DNA of 64,000 nucleotides from an uncultured Acetatifactor sp. (GCA_910589035.1 CAJUSI010000026.1:62001-126000); one strand, 5' to 3'; shown: positions 8,817-17,303, counted from the first letter of the stretch. Notes: generated from the sequence alone by a model not told the origin. Made by a program: numbers and translations.

Positions 8817-8846
8817 ATAATAGAATCCAAAAGAGGATTCTATTAT
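8817..8846. repeat. Palindromic repeat, ATAATAGAATCC type
   Basis: Arms 8817-8828 and 8835-8846 are perfectly complementary over 12 bp with a 6-nt loop. The same core recurs at 23647 and three times at 29799-29887. It lies just upstream of the cytidylate-kinase-like gene. Function unknown. Confidence 0.75.
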
Positions 8847-8849
8847 CAA

Positions 8850-9150
8850 AGTTCTATTTTAGCACACTTCCGGTGCGGTTACAAGCCTATCCAAAATCCG
8901 GCAAAATCCGCCTATCCAGAATCCAGCAGAATTTGCGGTAAAATCCACCGCCCGCTGCAGACAATAGAATCCATGCTTTTCGGGCCCTTTGCAAAAGAAT
9001 GCAGGAACAGAATCTAAAAACAGCGCGGGGGTTGTGGGAAAATACTGTCAACATACAATACAGGCGTATAGGCGTAGTGAATTCCGATTCGCCCCAGCAT
9101 GTATTGTGGAAGGGAAGACATTTCCCCACAGCCCCAGGCACCGGCAGATA
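8850..9150. other. Intergenic region with short repeats, no gene
   Basis: No convincing reading frame. It holds a local duplication (AAAATCCG and CAGAAT motifs at 8890-8950) and, at 9034-9129, a long imperfect palindrome listed separately. Confidence 0.6.
9034..9129. repeat. Imperfect palindromic element, copy A
   Basis: 96 bp running from GTGGGAAAATACTG to CATTTCCCCAC. The ends are inverted copies of each other, as are the inner ACAATACA and TGTATTGT. It aligns along its length with a second element at 12587-12672. It sits directly after the stop of the short-chain dehydrogenase gene. Confidence 0.7.
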
Positions 9151-9951
9151 TTACGGCCTCTGTCCCATACCGCCTTCCAGCGTGATGGTCTCGCCTGTCA
9201 TGTACTTGAAGTCCGGAGAAGCCAGCTGCACGCAGACACGTCCGATCTCCAGCTCCGCGTCCCCGTAATGTCCCGCAGGGGGCATTTTCACATTGGCCTT
9301 AAAGGCGTCCGGATATGCCTTCTCGAAATTCTCAAGCTGCGCCGTCCAGGCCAGGGGGCAGATAATATTCACGTTCACGCCGTCCTTCGCCCATTCCGTG
9401 GCTGCCACACGGGTCAGCCCCCGGATACCCTCCTTGGCTGCGGCGTAGGCGCACTGCCCGAAATTGCCGAAAAGTCCGGCGCCGGAAGCAAAATTGATCA
9501 CGGTTCCCTTTGTCTCCGCCAGATGGGGGTGGCAGGCCTTCATATAATAGAAGGTTGCGTAAAGCCCGGAATACATGGCCAGATTGAACTGGTCCGTCGT
9601 GTGGTCGCAGAGGGTGACGCCGGAAGCGGAAGCCTGGGCATTGTTGATCAGCACATCGATCCTTCCGAACTTCTCCATGGTCTTTTGCACCACTTCATTC
9701 ACCACCGCCTCATTGTCGGCATCGGCATTCACATCCGCCGCAAGGATCAGAACCCGGATCCCGTAGAGGCGCTCCAGCTCTTCCTTCGCATCCTCCAGCT
9801 TCTTCACATTGCGCCCTGTGATCACGAGATTCGCCCCTTCCTTTGCGTAAGCCGTGGCAATCCCGTACCCGATGGATCCGCAGCGTCCGTCGCTCAAAAC
9901 GGCCCGTCCCGCTCCCGTGATAATTGCTGTCTTACCTGTCAGAAAACCCAT
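9151..9951 (-). CDS. Short-chain dehydrogenase/reductase (SDR)
   Basis: A 266-residue Rossmann-fold oxidoreductase. The nucleotide-binding segment TGAGRAV is followed by a short insertion and GSIGYGIATAYA, reminiscent of enoyl-ACP-reductase-like SDRs. NNAQAS marks beta-4. Catalytic residues fit Ser in INFASGAG, Tyr and Lys in YAAAK, and an NIICPLAWT segment after them. The substrate is unknown. I use ATG at 9951 because AGGAGGT lies seven bases upstream; the longer frame from 10122 would add an unrelated 57-residue leader. The gene stands alone between two intergenic repeat regions. Confidence 0.87.
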   Translation of the reverse strand: MGFLTGKTAIITGAGRAVLSDGRCGSIGYGIATAYAKEGANLVITGRNVKKLEDAKEELERLYGIRVLILAADVNADADNEAVVNEVVQKTMEKFGRIDVLINNAQASASGVTLCDHTTDQFNLAMYSGLYATFYYMKACHPHLAETKGTVINFASGAGLFGNFGQCAYAAAKEGIRGLTRVAATEWAKDGVNVNIICPLAWTAQLENFEKAYPDAFKANVKMPPAGHYGDAELEIGRVCVQLASPDFKYMTGETITLEGGMGQRP

Positions 9952-10168
9952 TGATTCTACCTCCTGAATTCCGTTTTTTAATTCCCGCGGCCAATACGCC
10001 ATGCAGCCGTGCCCGGAACCGGCCTCCGGCTGCCCGGCGGCGCCGCCAGGTTCAAATGCTGAGGTAAATATAACACATACGGAATGCAGTGTCAATTTTT
10101 CCGGCCGGTATTTCACGGACAAAGCGGCTTTACCTATGTTCTCCTGTAGATTCTCTGCAGGGCAAAAC

Positions 10169-10201
10169 GTCCGGTTGCGCTGTCAAACCGTCCGGTTGCG
10201 C
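10169..10201 (+). promoter_or_regulatory. Direct repeat with 21-bp period upstream of the GHKL kinase
   Basis: GTCCGGTTGCGC occurs at 10169-10180 and 10190-10201, both preceded by CAAAC, so the copies lie on the same DNA face two helical turns apart. It ends 69 bp before the kinase start. This geometry is that of paired LytTR-type regulator sites; the base match to the LytTR consensus is only partial. The rest of 9952-10270 shows no gene. Confidence 0.5.
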
Positions 10202-10270
10202 ATAGGCCGTTAAGTTCCGGGGAATTCTTCCGATAGAAGAGGTAAGGAATAAGCAGGCGGGAGAAAGGCT

Positions 10271-11689
10271 TTGGGAGAAACGGAATTTTTATTATTTTAT
10301 AATATGGGACTGGCAGCGGATCAATTCTTAAGCGCCGTCTGTATGGCGGTCTTTTTCCGCCCGGTTCTCACGGACGGCAATTCCTGGAAGACCGTCAGGG
10401 GCAGGAGGCTCCTGTTCCTCCTCCTGATCCTTGCGGGAATTCCTCTTCTTTATCTGATATTTCCCGGGGACGGCTGGATGAAAATGCTGATTGTCATCGC
10501 CCTGTTCCTGCTGTCCGCCCATTGGTTCGGCGTGGAACGGAAGTCCCTCTGCCTCTTAAGCCTTATCTTCTTCTGTGTCAGAAGCCTGAGCCTGATGATC
10601 CTGCGGAGCGCCGATTATTTTACCGGGAAATACTTCCTGAGAAAGGCCGACACCGCGCAAAAGGCTTACGAGGGCGCTCTTTGGAATTTTATATTTATTC
10701 TGTTCCTGCAGTTTCTCCTGTTAAGCCTTCTGCTTTTTATCATAAGAAAGCGGCTGAGAAACGATATCCTTAAGCTGCATATCCGGGAACTGAGCTGCCT
10801 GCTCCTAACGCCCATGACGGGTATCCTGTTCGTGACCATCCTTATCCGGCTTCTGGTGGTGGTAAAGGAGGATTCTTTTTTCCTTCTCTATGAAGAATTC
10901 CCCGCCTTTCTCGGCATTATCCCCGGGGCCGCCATCCTGTTCTATCTGGGGATCCTGGCCGCCATAGCCTCCTGCCGCAGCGTCATGGCTCTGCAGGAGG
11001 AGCGGAGCAGATACTTCGCCAGGCAGCAGCAGCTGGGCGCGATCCGGGACAGAATGCTGGAAACGGAACAGTTCTATGAGAATCTGCGCCGGATGAGGCA
11101 TGAGACGAACAATCATCTGACCATTCTGAAGAGCCTTGTAAAAAGCGGGCGCTATGCGGATATGGAGGAATATCTGCGGAAACTGACTGGCGATACGGAG
11201 GAATTTGAGCCAATCCTGCAGACCGGCAGCCCGGTCACGGACGTAATCGTCAACGATGTGCTCAGAACCGCTGCCTCCCGGGAAATCCGGTTTGAATCCG
11301 CATTCTCCTGTCCTGCTTCCGGAGGCTACGATGTATACGATCTGGGAATTATCCTGAATAATCTGCTGCAAAACGCCCTGGAGGCCTGTGAAAGGATGAA
11401 GGAGGGCGAACGATACATTCTTCTTTCGGGAAAATGCGATAGGAAATTCTTTCTGATAGAAGTGCGGAATTCTTTTGAGGGAGAAATTTCCTTTGACAGG
11501 GATACCCATCTTCCTATCTCCGTTAAAAACCGGGACGCCGCGGACTGCTGCGGCGTTTCCCTGCACGGCATCGGTCTGTCCAATGTAAAGCGGGAGGCGG
11601 AGAAATATATGGGAGATTTGGATATTAAAATAAAGGAAAATGAATTCCTGGCAACCGTGCTGTTGCAGGAAAGAAAGGGGGTGAAATAA
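10271..11689 (+). CDS. GHKL-domain sensor histidine kinase (AgrC-like)
   Basis: A 472-residue membrane kinase. About six hydrophobic segments fill residues 1-235, followed by a short coiled region. The phosphorylation helix is RRMRHETNNHLTILKSLV, with His277. A HATPase_c_5-type domain has NNLLQNALEACERM (about 358) and GIGLSNVKREAEKY. This is the AgrC/ComD family, which senses secreted peptides and phosphorylates LytTR regulators. No LytTR regulator, AgrB protease or peptide precursor is next to it. The start is a TTG at 10271; an in-frame ATG at 10304 lacks a ribosome-binding site. The stop overlaps the ATG of the next gene by one base. Confidence 0.85.
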   Translation: MGETEFLLFYNMGLAADQFLSAVCMAVFFRPVLTDGNSWKTVRGRRLLFLLLILAGIPLLYLIFPGDGWMKMLIVIALFLLSAHWFGVERKSLCLLSLIFFCVRSLSLMILRSADYFTGKYFLRKADTAQKAYEGALWNFIFILFLQFLLLSLLLFIIRKRLRNDILKLHIRELSCLLLTPMTGILFVTILIRLLVVVKEDSFFLLYEEFPAFLGIIPGAAILFYLGILAAIASCRSVMALQEERSRYFARQQQLGAIRDRMLETEQFYENLRRMRHETNNHLTILKSLVKSGRYADMEEYLRKLTGDTEEFEPILQTGSPVTDVIVNDVLRTAASREIRFESAFSCPASGGYDVYDLGIILNNLLQNALEACERMKEGERYILLSGKCDRKFFLIEVRNSFEGEISFDRDTHLPISVKNRDAADCCGVSLHGIGLSNVKREAEKYMGDLDIKIKENEFLATVLLQERKGVK

Positions 11690-12405
11690 TGGATCCAAAC
11701 GAAATGGCAGTCAAAGAGATCAACCAGTATTATGTCCGCCGGGGTGGCAGAAGTCCGCTCATAAAGAATTATGCGAATACCGGAGACTTTGCGGCCCGGA
11801 TGCGAAAGGCCATGGCCGCCGCCACAGCGCAGACGCCGCAGGATGTCTCCGATTTACGCAAGGATACTTCCGGCGTGCAGGAGGGCGCTTCCGGAACGCA
11901 GGGAGGCAGCTCCGTTTCCGGGGAGGACGCCGGACAGACAGGCAAGGACTTCTGCTGTGATACCTGTCTTAAGACCAGCCAGCTTACCATGCAGCTATGG
12001 CGAAGCCTGTACCTGCGCAGCGCCCTTGGAGGCTTTTCCGCCGGAACAGGTTCTCTGGCAAATCTTGTCACCGGAACAGGTTCTCTCGGAAATCTCGCTG
12101 CCGGCGCAGGCTCTCTGACGAACCTTATCGCCGGCACAGGGGCTCTCGGAAATCTTAATGCCGGTGCAGATGCCCTGGCGAACCTTATCGCCGGCACAGG
12201 CTCTCTGGCAAACCTTACTGCCGGAGCAGGCACTATAGCCGGCTCTCCCGCCGGCTCACGCACCAGGGCGAACTCTGCGGCCGGAACAGGCACTGTGGCC
12301 GGCTCTCACACCGGCTCACGCACCGCGGCCGGCTCTCTTGCCAGAGCACGCGCGCTGGCCGCATACCGGAATAATAAAAATGCGCAGAAATCGGGGCTTT
12401 CATAG
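11689..12405 (+). CDS. Decapeptide-repeat protein of unknown function, coupled to the GHKL kinase
   Basis: A 238-residue protein I do not recognise. Residues 1-45 look folded (INQYYVRRGGRSPLIKNYAN, RMRKAMAAA). Residues 50-87 are Gly/Ser/Gln-rich, and 89-105 hold CCDTCLKTSQ. Residues 117-180 are a decapeptide array of the form GSLANLxAGT, and 181-220 are two imperfect 20-residue repeats (GTIAGSPAGS...). There is no signal peptide or membrane segment. Its ATG shares one base with the kinase stop, so it is translationally coupled. The high-GC repeat array gives open frames on the other strand, but coupling and the sensible N-terminus favour this strand. It could be an accessory or substrate of the kinase pathway. 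Confidence 0.6.
   Translation: MDPNEMAVKEINQYYVRRGGRSPLIKNYANTGDFAARMRKAMAAATAQTPQDVSDLRKDTSGVQEGASGTQGGSSVSGEDAGQTGKDFCCDTCLKTSQLTMQLWRSLYLRSALGGFSAGTGSLANLVTGTGSLGNLAAGAGSLTNLIAGTGALGNLNAGADALANLIAGTGSLANLTAGAGTIAGSPAGSRTRANSAAGTGTVAGSHTGSRTAAGSLARARALAAYRNNKNAQKSGLS
12037..12228. repeat. 30-bp tandem repeats encoding GSLANLxAGT
   Basis: Six to seven units of 30 bp built on GCCGGCACAGGCTCTCTGGC, in frame within the coupled protein gene. Unit-to-unit divergence is moderate, so this is an older array than the 45-bp and 47-bp arrays elsewhere in the window. Confidence 0.85.
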
Positions 12406-12586
12406 GATTACCGGCTTTTGCAGAGGAGGAACTGATCTGCGCCATACTTTCATTCTTTCAAACTGAAACCATTTCAGGCCAAATATGCTGCAGATTAACG
12501 GGTTTGCCGGCAAATGCAGCCGGAATTTGTCCGGGAACTGCAGCTTGCAGGTCAAGGTGACAGAAGTGCTCCTGCCGGGGAGACAT

Positions 12587-12672
12587 GCGGGAAAATACTG
12601 ACAACACACAATATAGGGTGGTGAGCTTCCATTTATCACAACATATATTGCGGGATATAGTCATTTTCCTGC
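12587..12672. repeat. Imperfect palindromic element, copy B
   Basis: 86 bp from GCGGGAAAATACTG to CATTTTCCTGC. It shares GGGAAAATACTGnCAACA, ACAATA and CATATATTGyGG with copy A at 9034-9129 in the same order. The copies differ in loop length and have compensatory changes at the ends (GTGGG/CCCAC against GCGGG/CCTGC). Confidence 0.7.
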
Positions 12673-12767
12673 AGCTCCTTCTGCCAGGAGTATTTTTAAT
12701 GCGCCCACTCAATGTCCAACCGTTTCTCTTCCATTATTTTCATCTTTTTATTTTTTTGAATCCGTGC

Positions 12768-12796
12768 CTGACAAAGCGGCATCCGCATGCTATAAT
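12768..12796 (+). promoter_or_regulatory. Promoter of the DHH phosphoesterase gene
   Basis: CTGACA (12768-12773), a 17-bp spacer and a perfect TATAAT (12791-12796), 32 bp before the start codon. Confidence 0.75.
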
Positions 12797-12828
12797 AACA
12801 TGGATAAGAAAAGAAGAGGAGTAGGAGT

Positions 12829-14418
12829 ATGGGACTTAATTTAAAAGATCTGCTGAAGCCGGAATATAGGGATATCGTAATCCAGTGCCATGACAACCCG
12901 GATGCAGATGCTATCGCCAGCGGTTACGGTATTTATCTGTATCTGAAGGACCATGGGAAGGATTCCCGGCTTATTTACAGCGGAAGTCCTGCCATCCGCA
13001 AGAGCAATCTGGTAAAGATGGTGGATGTTCTGGAGATTCCCCTGGAATATGTACAGGAGGTTCCGGAGCAGGACCTGCTGATAACGGTGGACTGCCAGTA
13101 TGGACAGAAAAACGTCACCCGTTTTCCCGCAAAGGAAATCGCCGTGGTCGATCATCACTGGGTATCCTCCCCGGAGACACTGCCCCGCATGCAGGAAATC
13201 CGCAGCAATTACGGTGCCTGCGCCACCGTGGTCTGGAAGCTTTTAACCGAGGCGGGCTATCCCGTGGACAGGAATATCAGGCTGTCCACCGCGCTCTATT
13301 ATGGCCTGTATATGGATACGGGCAAGCTCCAGGAAATCTCCCATCCCGATGACAAGGATATGCGGGACGATCTGATAACAGACCGCAGCTATCTTATCCT
13401 GCTGCAGAACGCAAATCTTTCCCAGGAGGAGCTGAATATTGTGGGCCAGGCTCTGGGCCAGTATGATTACAATGAGGAATTCTGTTATGCCGTGGTGGAG
13501 GTGCCGCCCTGCGACCCCAATATCCTGGGCCTCATCAGCGATATGCTGGTAGAGGTGGACGTGATCAACACCACCATCGCCTTCAGTATGCTGAACGGAA
13601 AGGCGAAGCTGTCCGTGAGAAGCTGTATCAGGGAGGCGCAGGCAAACGATCTGGCCGCCTATGTGTCCGCCGGACTGGGAAACAGCGGAGGGCATCTGAT
13701 GAAAGCCGGAGGAACCCTGGACGGAGAATGCCTTAAGAGAGAATACAGAGCCCGGTACGGAGAGCAGGAGCCCGCGGAAATGGGGCGCTTCGTACACCAG
13801 CTTCTCTGTTCCAGAATAGAGCAATATTTCAGGGAGCAGGAAATCATTGACACCGAAAGCAATATCCCCGATATCAGCGGGATGCGGCTCTATCGCAAAA
13901 AGCCGGAGCGAAGGGGATATGTGGAAGCGAAGAGACTGTTTCCCATCGGAACAAGAATCTGTCTTCGTATGCTGGAAGGCGAAATTGAAACCGAGGTGGA
14001 TGAGGACACCTATATCATGACGGGCATTGACAATGAGGTCTATGTGAACCGGATGAAGGATTTCAACGAGGGCTATGATAAGCTGGACGACCCTTACGTC
14101 TTTGACGCCAGGGTATATCATGAGAGCGGAGAAGTTCTGCCAAAATACAGACCCATAGCGCGTAATATCCTGAACGGCATGATTCGGGAGCTTGCTGCGG
14201 AATTAAAATCCTGTATCTCCAAGGATACGGCAAGGGTATACGCAAGGCAGATCGAGCACCGCACAAAGGTTTTTACGGCGCAGGACAGGGAAAAATATGT
14301 TCTGGGCACAGCCGGCGACTGGCTGGTGGTCAGGGAAAGCAATCCAAAGGATGCCTGCATTGTAAAAAGGGACATCTTTGCGAAAACATATGAGAGCTGC
14401 AGCCTGGAAGAGGCCTAG
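12829..14418 (+). CDS. DHH/DHHA1 phosphoesterase (NrnA-like), long form
   Basis: A 529-residue protein. The N-terminal DHH domain has CHDNPDADAIASG (22-34) and VDHHWV (about 106-111), giving the metal-binding Asp/His set. The DHHA1 domain has GNSGGHLMKAGG (about 283-294). This is the arrangement of oligoribonuclease/pAp phosphatases that trim nanoRNA to mononucleotides. It is about 200 residues longer than NrnA. The extra C-terminal region (about 360-529) has no motif I know and may be a regulatory or substrate-selecting domain. ATG at 12829 follows GGAGTAGGAGT. The stop codon shares the palindromic CTAG with the convergent LuxR-type gene. Confidence 0.87.
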   Translation: MGLNLKDLLKPEYRDIVIQCHDNPDADAIASGYGIYLYLKDHGKDSRLIYSGSPAIRKSNLVKMVDVLEIPLEYVQEVPEQDLLITVDCQYGQKNVTRFPAKEIAVVDHHWVSSPETLPRMQEIRSNYGACATVVWKLLTEAGYPVDRNIRLSTALYYGLYMDTGKLQEISHPDDKDMRDDLITDRSYLILLQNANLSQEELNIVGQALGQYDYNEEFCYAVVEVPPCDPNILGLISDMLVEVDVINTTIAFSMLNGKAKLSVRSCIREAQANDLAAYVSAGLGNSGGHLMKAGGTLDGECLKREYRARYGEQEPAEMGRFVHQLLCSRIEQYFREQEIIDTESNIPDISGMRLYRKKPERRGYVEAKRLFPIGTRICLRMLEGEIETEVDEDTYIMTGIDNEVYVNRMKDFNEGYDKLDDPYVFDARVYHESGEVLPKYRPIARNILNGMIRELAAELKSCISKDTARVYARQIEHRTKVFTAQDREKYVLGTAGDWLVVRESNPKDACIVKRDIFAKTYESCSLEEA

Positions 14419-15080
14419 TCCAGCTCCACGATCCTGTTTCGGATGGCGAAGACTGCGGCCTGGGTTCTGTCCCACACATTTATCTTCCTGAAAATGCTGG
14501 AAATATGATTCTTGACCGTTCTCTCGCTGATATTCAGGGAATCCGCGATTTCCTTGTTCAGCATGCCGCCCGCTATCCGAACCAGAATCTGCGTCTCACG
14601 TTCTGTCAGCAATGCAATTCCGGCCATGTCCGGTTCCGAATCCGACCGGGGAAGCACTTCCTGCGAAGGACTCTTCCCCGGCCCGCTTTCCGTCCGGAAT
14701 TCCTCTGCCCCATGGGTCAGGATATTCCGAAGGCTGTCAATCCGCCCGGCTAAAATCTTTTTTCTCTTATTCAGCTTCTTATTCTGCTCTTCCTTTACAG
14801 ATATTTCCTTCCGGATGCCGTTGATTTCTTCCCTGTGGATATTCTCGGCGCTCCTGGGTGAAAAATACCGGAAACCTTCCGGCTCCGACTCCGAAAAGGC
14901 ATTCAGATGAACCCGCGCCTCCCGGATGAACCTGTTGTTTTCCTCTATCCGGGCCCGGATCCCTTTTTCCTCCTGCCGAAATTCCTCCAATATCTCACTC
15001 AGCGTATCATAATCCTTCCGCAGCATAAAATCCACCATCCGTTTCCCCACGCTCCGCCACGCCGATTTCACCGGCAGCAT
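14415..15080 (-). CDS. LuxR-type transcription factor with DegS-like coiled-coil N-terminus
   Basis: A 221-residue protein. Residues 155-217 are a clear LuxR/GerE helix-turn-helix (LLTERETQILVRIAGG, NKEIADSLNISERTVKNHI). The N-terminal 130 residues are charged and coiled-coil, with no receiver domain. The order VHLNAF..FSPRSAENIHREEI..IRKEISVKEEQ resembles the sensor region of the kinase DegS. It is probably a DNA-binding regulator driven by protein-protein contacts rather than phosphorylation. The annotated ATG at 15080 has GGAGG too close; ATG at 15038 (MVDFML) is an alternative. It lies 12 nt after the diguanylate cyclase gene and probably shares its message. Confidence 0.8.
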   Translation of the reverse strand: MLPVKSAWRSVGKRMVDFMLRKDYDTLSEILEEFRQEEKGIRARIEENNRFIREARVHLNAFSESEPEGFRYFSPRSAENIHREEINGIRKEISVKEEQNKKLNKRKKILAGRIDSLRNILTHGAEEFRTESGPGKSPSQEVLPRSDSEPDMAGIALLTERETQILVRIAGGMLNKEIADSLNISERTVKNHISSIFRKINVWDRTQAAVFAIRNRIVELD

Positions 15081-15092
15081 ACCTCCGGTACA

Positions 15093-16481
15093 TTACCCTT
15101 CCGTCGATGCAGCCTCCTGAAGTTCTTCATAGAACCTGCACCCGCAGCGTCCGTTCTCCTTAACCTGGTAGAGAGCCATATCTGCATTCTTGTAGAGCAT
15201 ATCCTCAAAGCCATTCGGAGAAAACGCGCCGCCGACGCTGAGGGATACTTTGGGCAGACCGTCGGAGGGATTCATCAGCTTCTCATTTATGCCGCTTATC
15301 TTCTTCACGATGGCAGGCTTCATTTCCGGAGCGGCTTCGGTCACAATCACTGCAAATTCATCCCCTCCGATCCTTGCGGCATAATCGCTGGAGCGGAAGC
15401 TCTCCTCCAGAAGCTTCGCCACCTTCCTCAGGACCCTGTCCCCCGTCTCATGCCCGTATCCGTCGTTGACCTGTTTGAATTTATCCACGTCAATGATGAG
15501 CAGGGCCAGGGGCGCCTGCTGGGTCTTCAGAATCTGCCTCAGCCGGTCAAAGGCGCCCCGGTTGATAATTCCCGTAAGGGCGTCATGTTCTGCCCGGTAG
15601 CTCAGCATGGCCTCATTATTTGCGTTCAGCTCGTAAATATTATTATAGGTAAGGGCCAGATATTTAAACTCGTAGGAACCCGTTATCTGCAGCCTCTCCT
15701 TCTCCCCTATATTTTCTATATAGATATCCAGGGGCTTGACTACCAAAATGCTGATCAGGATAAAAGTCATAATATTCTCCGCGAATAAAATACTGATCAG
15801 AATCTGCTGTGTCGTCATGGTTTTCTTCAGGGCCTGCGCGCTGTCCTGCTGTTTGCCCATGGTATCCCCCATAATGCTGTCGATAAAGCGGGAAATATTG
15901 CTCATGATCGACTCCTTGGCTTCCTGATAGGAAGTTCCGAACACCATATCCTGCGCTTTCGCAATCATTTCTTCCGGGCTTAAATCCGCATCCTGGGCCG
16001 TAAGAGCCATATTCCGCACATCCTCCGCAAGCTCCGTCTCATCTGTCTTCTGAGCTGCAGCAGTCAGACGCATGGCATATATCTCCTGCTCCATGAGTTT
16101 ATTGGAATTCTCATGGGCTGTCTGCAGATAGGCAAGCGCGCCGTCGCTTACATCAAAGGCCTGCATCTTCTCCAATGCCGCATCCCTGCGCCTGGTGGTG
16201 TAAACCTCCGTAAAATATGCCTCCATATATTGGGGATCCTTTGTCACCGTATACAGCCTTACCTGCTCCGTCAGGTAGTCGGACCCCTCCCGCACAAGGG
16301 CTGCATCCCGCTCGCAGGCAACATAATCTTCCGTGTTGGACACCATGTTTCTGTACTGTCCGGCGGCATTGATAGTGGCCACCAGGAGAATGATGTAGAG
16401 CACACAGGAAAGGATAATCATTTTCACGTTCATGGAACGTATCTTAATTCCCTTGATGGGCTTCTTCGCTTTTTCTTCCAT
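15093..16481 (-). CDS. Membrane-bound diguanylate cyclase (GGDEF)
   Basis: A 462-residue protein. One membrane segment near residues 17-40 and a second near 232-258 enclose an extracytoplasmic sensing region of about 190 residues, mostly helical as in four-helix-bundle sensors. A short linker leads to a GGDEF domain (about 295-455) with HDALTGIINR, DVDKFKQVNDGYGH and an intact active-site ARIGGDEFAVIV. It should make cyclic di-GMP from two GTP. No RxxD inhibitory site is obvious just before GGDEF. It lies between rsmG and the LuxR-type gene on the minus strand, 12 nt from the latter. Confidence 0.9.
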   Translation of the reverse strand: MEEKAKKPIKGIKIRSMNVKMIILSCVLYIILLVATINAAGQYRNMVSNTEDYVACERDAALVREGSDYLTEQVRLYTVTKDPQYMEAYFTEVYTTRRRDAALEKMQAFDVSDGALAYLQTAHENSNKLMEQEIYAMRLTAAAQKTDETELAEDVRNMALTAQDADLSPEEMIAKAQDMVFGTSYQEAKESIMSNISRFIDSIMGDTMGKQQDSAQALKKTMTTQQILISILFAENIMTFILISILVVKPLDIYIENIGEKERLQITGSYEFKYLALTYNNIYELNANNEAMLSYRAEHDALTGIINRGAFDRLRQILKTQQAPLALLIIDVDKFKQVNDGYGHETGDRVLRKVAKLLEESFRSSDYAARIGGDEFAVIVTEAAPEMKPAIVKKISGINEKLMNPSDGLPKVSLSVGGAFSPNGFEDMLYKNADMALYQVKENGRCGCRFYEELQEAASTEG

Positions 16482-16580
16482 TTTGTTTTTGCCTCGCTCT
16501 GATTATATTATTATTGATGTTTCCATACAATGCCCAGCCGGATCCCTTCAGGTTCCTGCCTCGCCTTTTATCGGTTCTCT

Positions 16581-17303
16581 TTACAGGGGCTCTCTGCCGG
16601 GCAGCCCGGCTTTTCTCGGGTATTTTACCGGCGTCTCTCTTTCCTTTTCCACGACCAGCAGGCTCCTGCCTATATCGGAATCGGGCAGCATAAATTCTAT
16701 CTGCTCCTTCCATTTGCCGCCCAGAAGCCTGACGGCCTCTTCCGCTTCGGCTATCTCCCGGGACACATTCCCGGATTTGTAGGCAACGAACAGCCCCTGC
16801 CGTCTCACAAAGGGGAGACAGTATTCGCACAGGGAGGAGAGATTCGCCACAGCCCTGGATACGCACAGATCAAATGCTTCCCTCAGCTTCCCCGGCCTTG
16901 CAAAATCTTCCGCTCTTCCGTGGACGGTTTCCACACCTGTAAGCCCCAGCTCCCGGATAACGGTGTCCAGGAACAGAATCCTTTTGTTCAGCGAGTCCAG
17001 CAGCGTCACCCGCAGATGGGGAAACGCTATCTTCAGGGCAAGACCGGGAAAACCGGCGCCCGTCCCCACATCTATCAGAGTGCGGTGGCCGCTGATATCG
17101 CAGGCCTTTACCAGAGAGAGGCTGTCCACAAAATGCTTCTTGATCACATCTTCATATTCGGTAATGGCGGTCAGGTTCATCCTCCCGTTCCATTCCGCAA
17201 GCAGTTCGTAATATCGGATAAACCGGCCAAACTGTTCTTCCGACAGGGTGATCCCCAATAGCCCCAGATCCTTCGCAAAAATATCCGTATTATATTGATT
17301 CAT
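16581..17303 (-). CDS. rsmG: 16S rRNA (guanine-527-N7)-methyltransferase RsmG
   Basis: A 240-residue class-I SAM methyltransferase that methylates G527 of 16S rRNA in the small subunit; loss gives low-level streptomycin resistance in other bacteria. Recognisable are FIRYYELLAEWNGRMNLT (about 28-45), the SAM site LIDVGTGAGFPGLALKI (about 71-87) and SRAVANLSSLCEYCLP. Length is normal. In many Firmicutes rsmG follows mnmG; here it is divergent from mutS2 and followed by the diguanylate cyclase gene. Confidence 0.96.
   Translation of the reverse strand: MNQYNTDIFAKDLGLLGITLSEEQFGRFIRYYELLAEWNGRMNLTAITEYEDVIKKHFVDSLSLVKACDISGHRTLIDVGTGAGFPGLALKIAFPHLRVTLLDSLNKRILFLDTVIRELGLTGVETVHGRAEDFARPGKLREAFDLCVSRAVANLSSLCEYCLPFVRRQGLFVAYKSGNVSREIAEAEEAVRLLGGKWKEQIEFMLPDSDIGRSLLVVEKERETPVKYPRKAGLPGREPL

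Larger units (their letters stand above)
12406..12828. other. Intergenic region before the DHH phosphoesterase gene
   Basis: No supported gene. It holds the palindromic element B at 12587-12672, a T-rich tract near 12740-12760 and the promoter at 12768-12796. Confidence 0.6.

Noticed and set aside
11769..12293. 174-codon minus-strand Pro/Arg-rich frame opposite the decapeptide-repeat gene
   Set aside because: It is the mirror of the repeat array, with no ribosome-binding site; the plus frame is coupled to the kinase gene.
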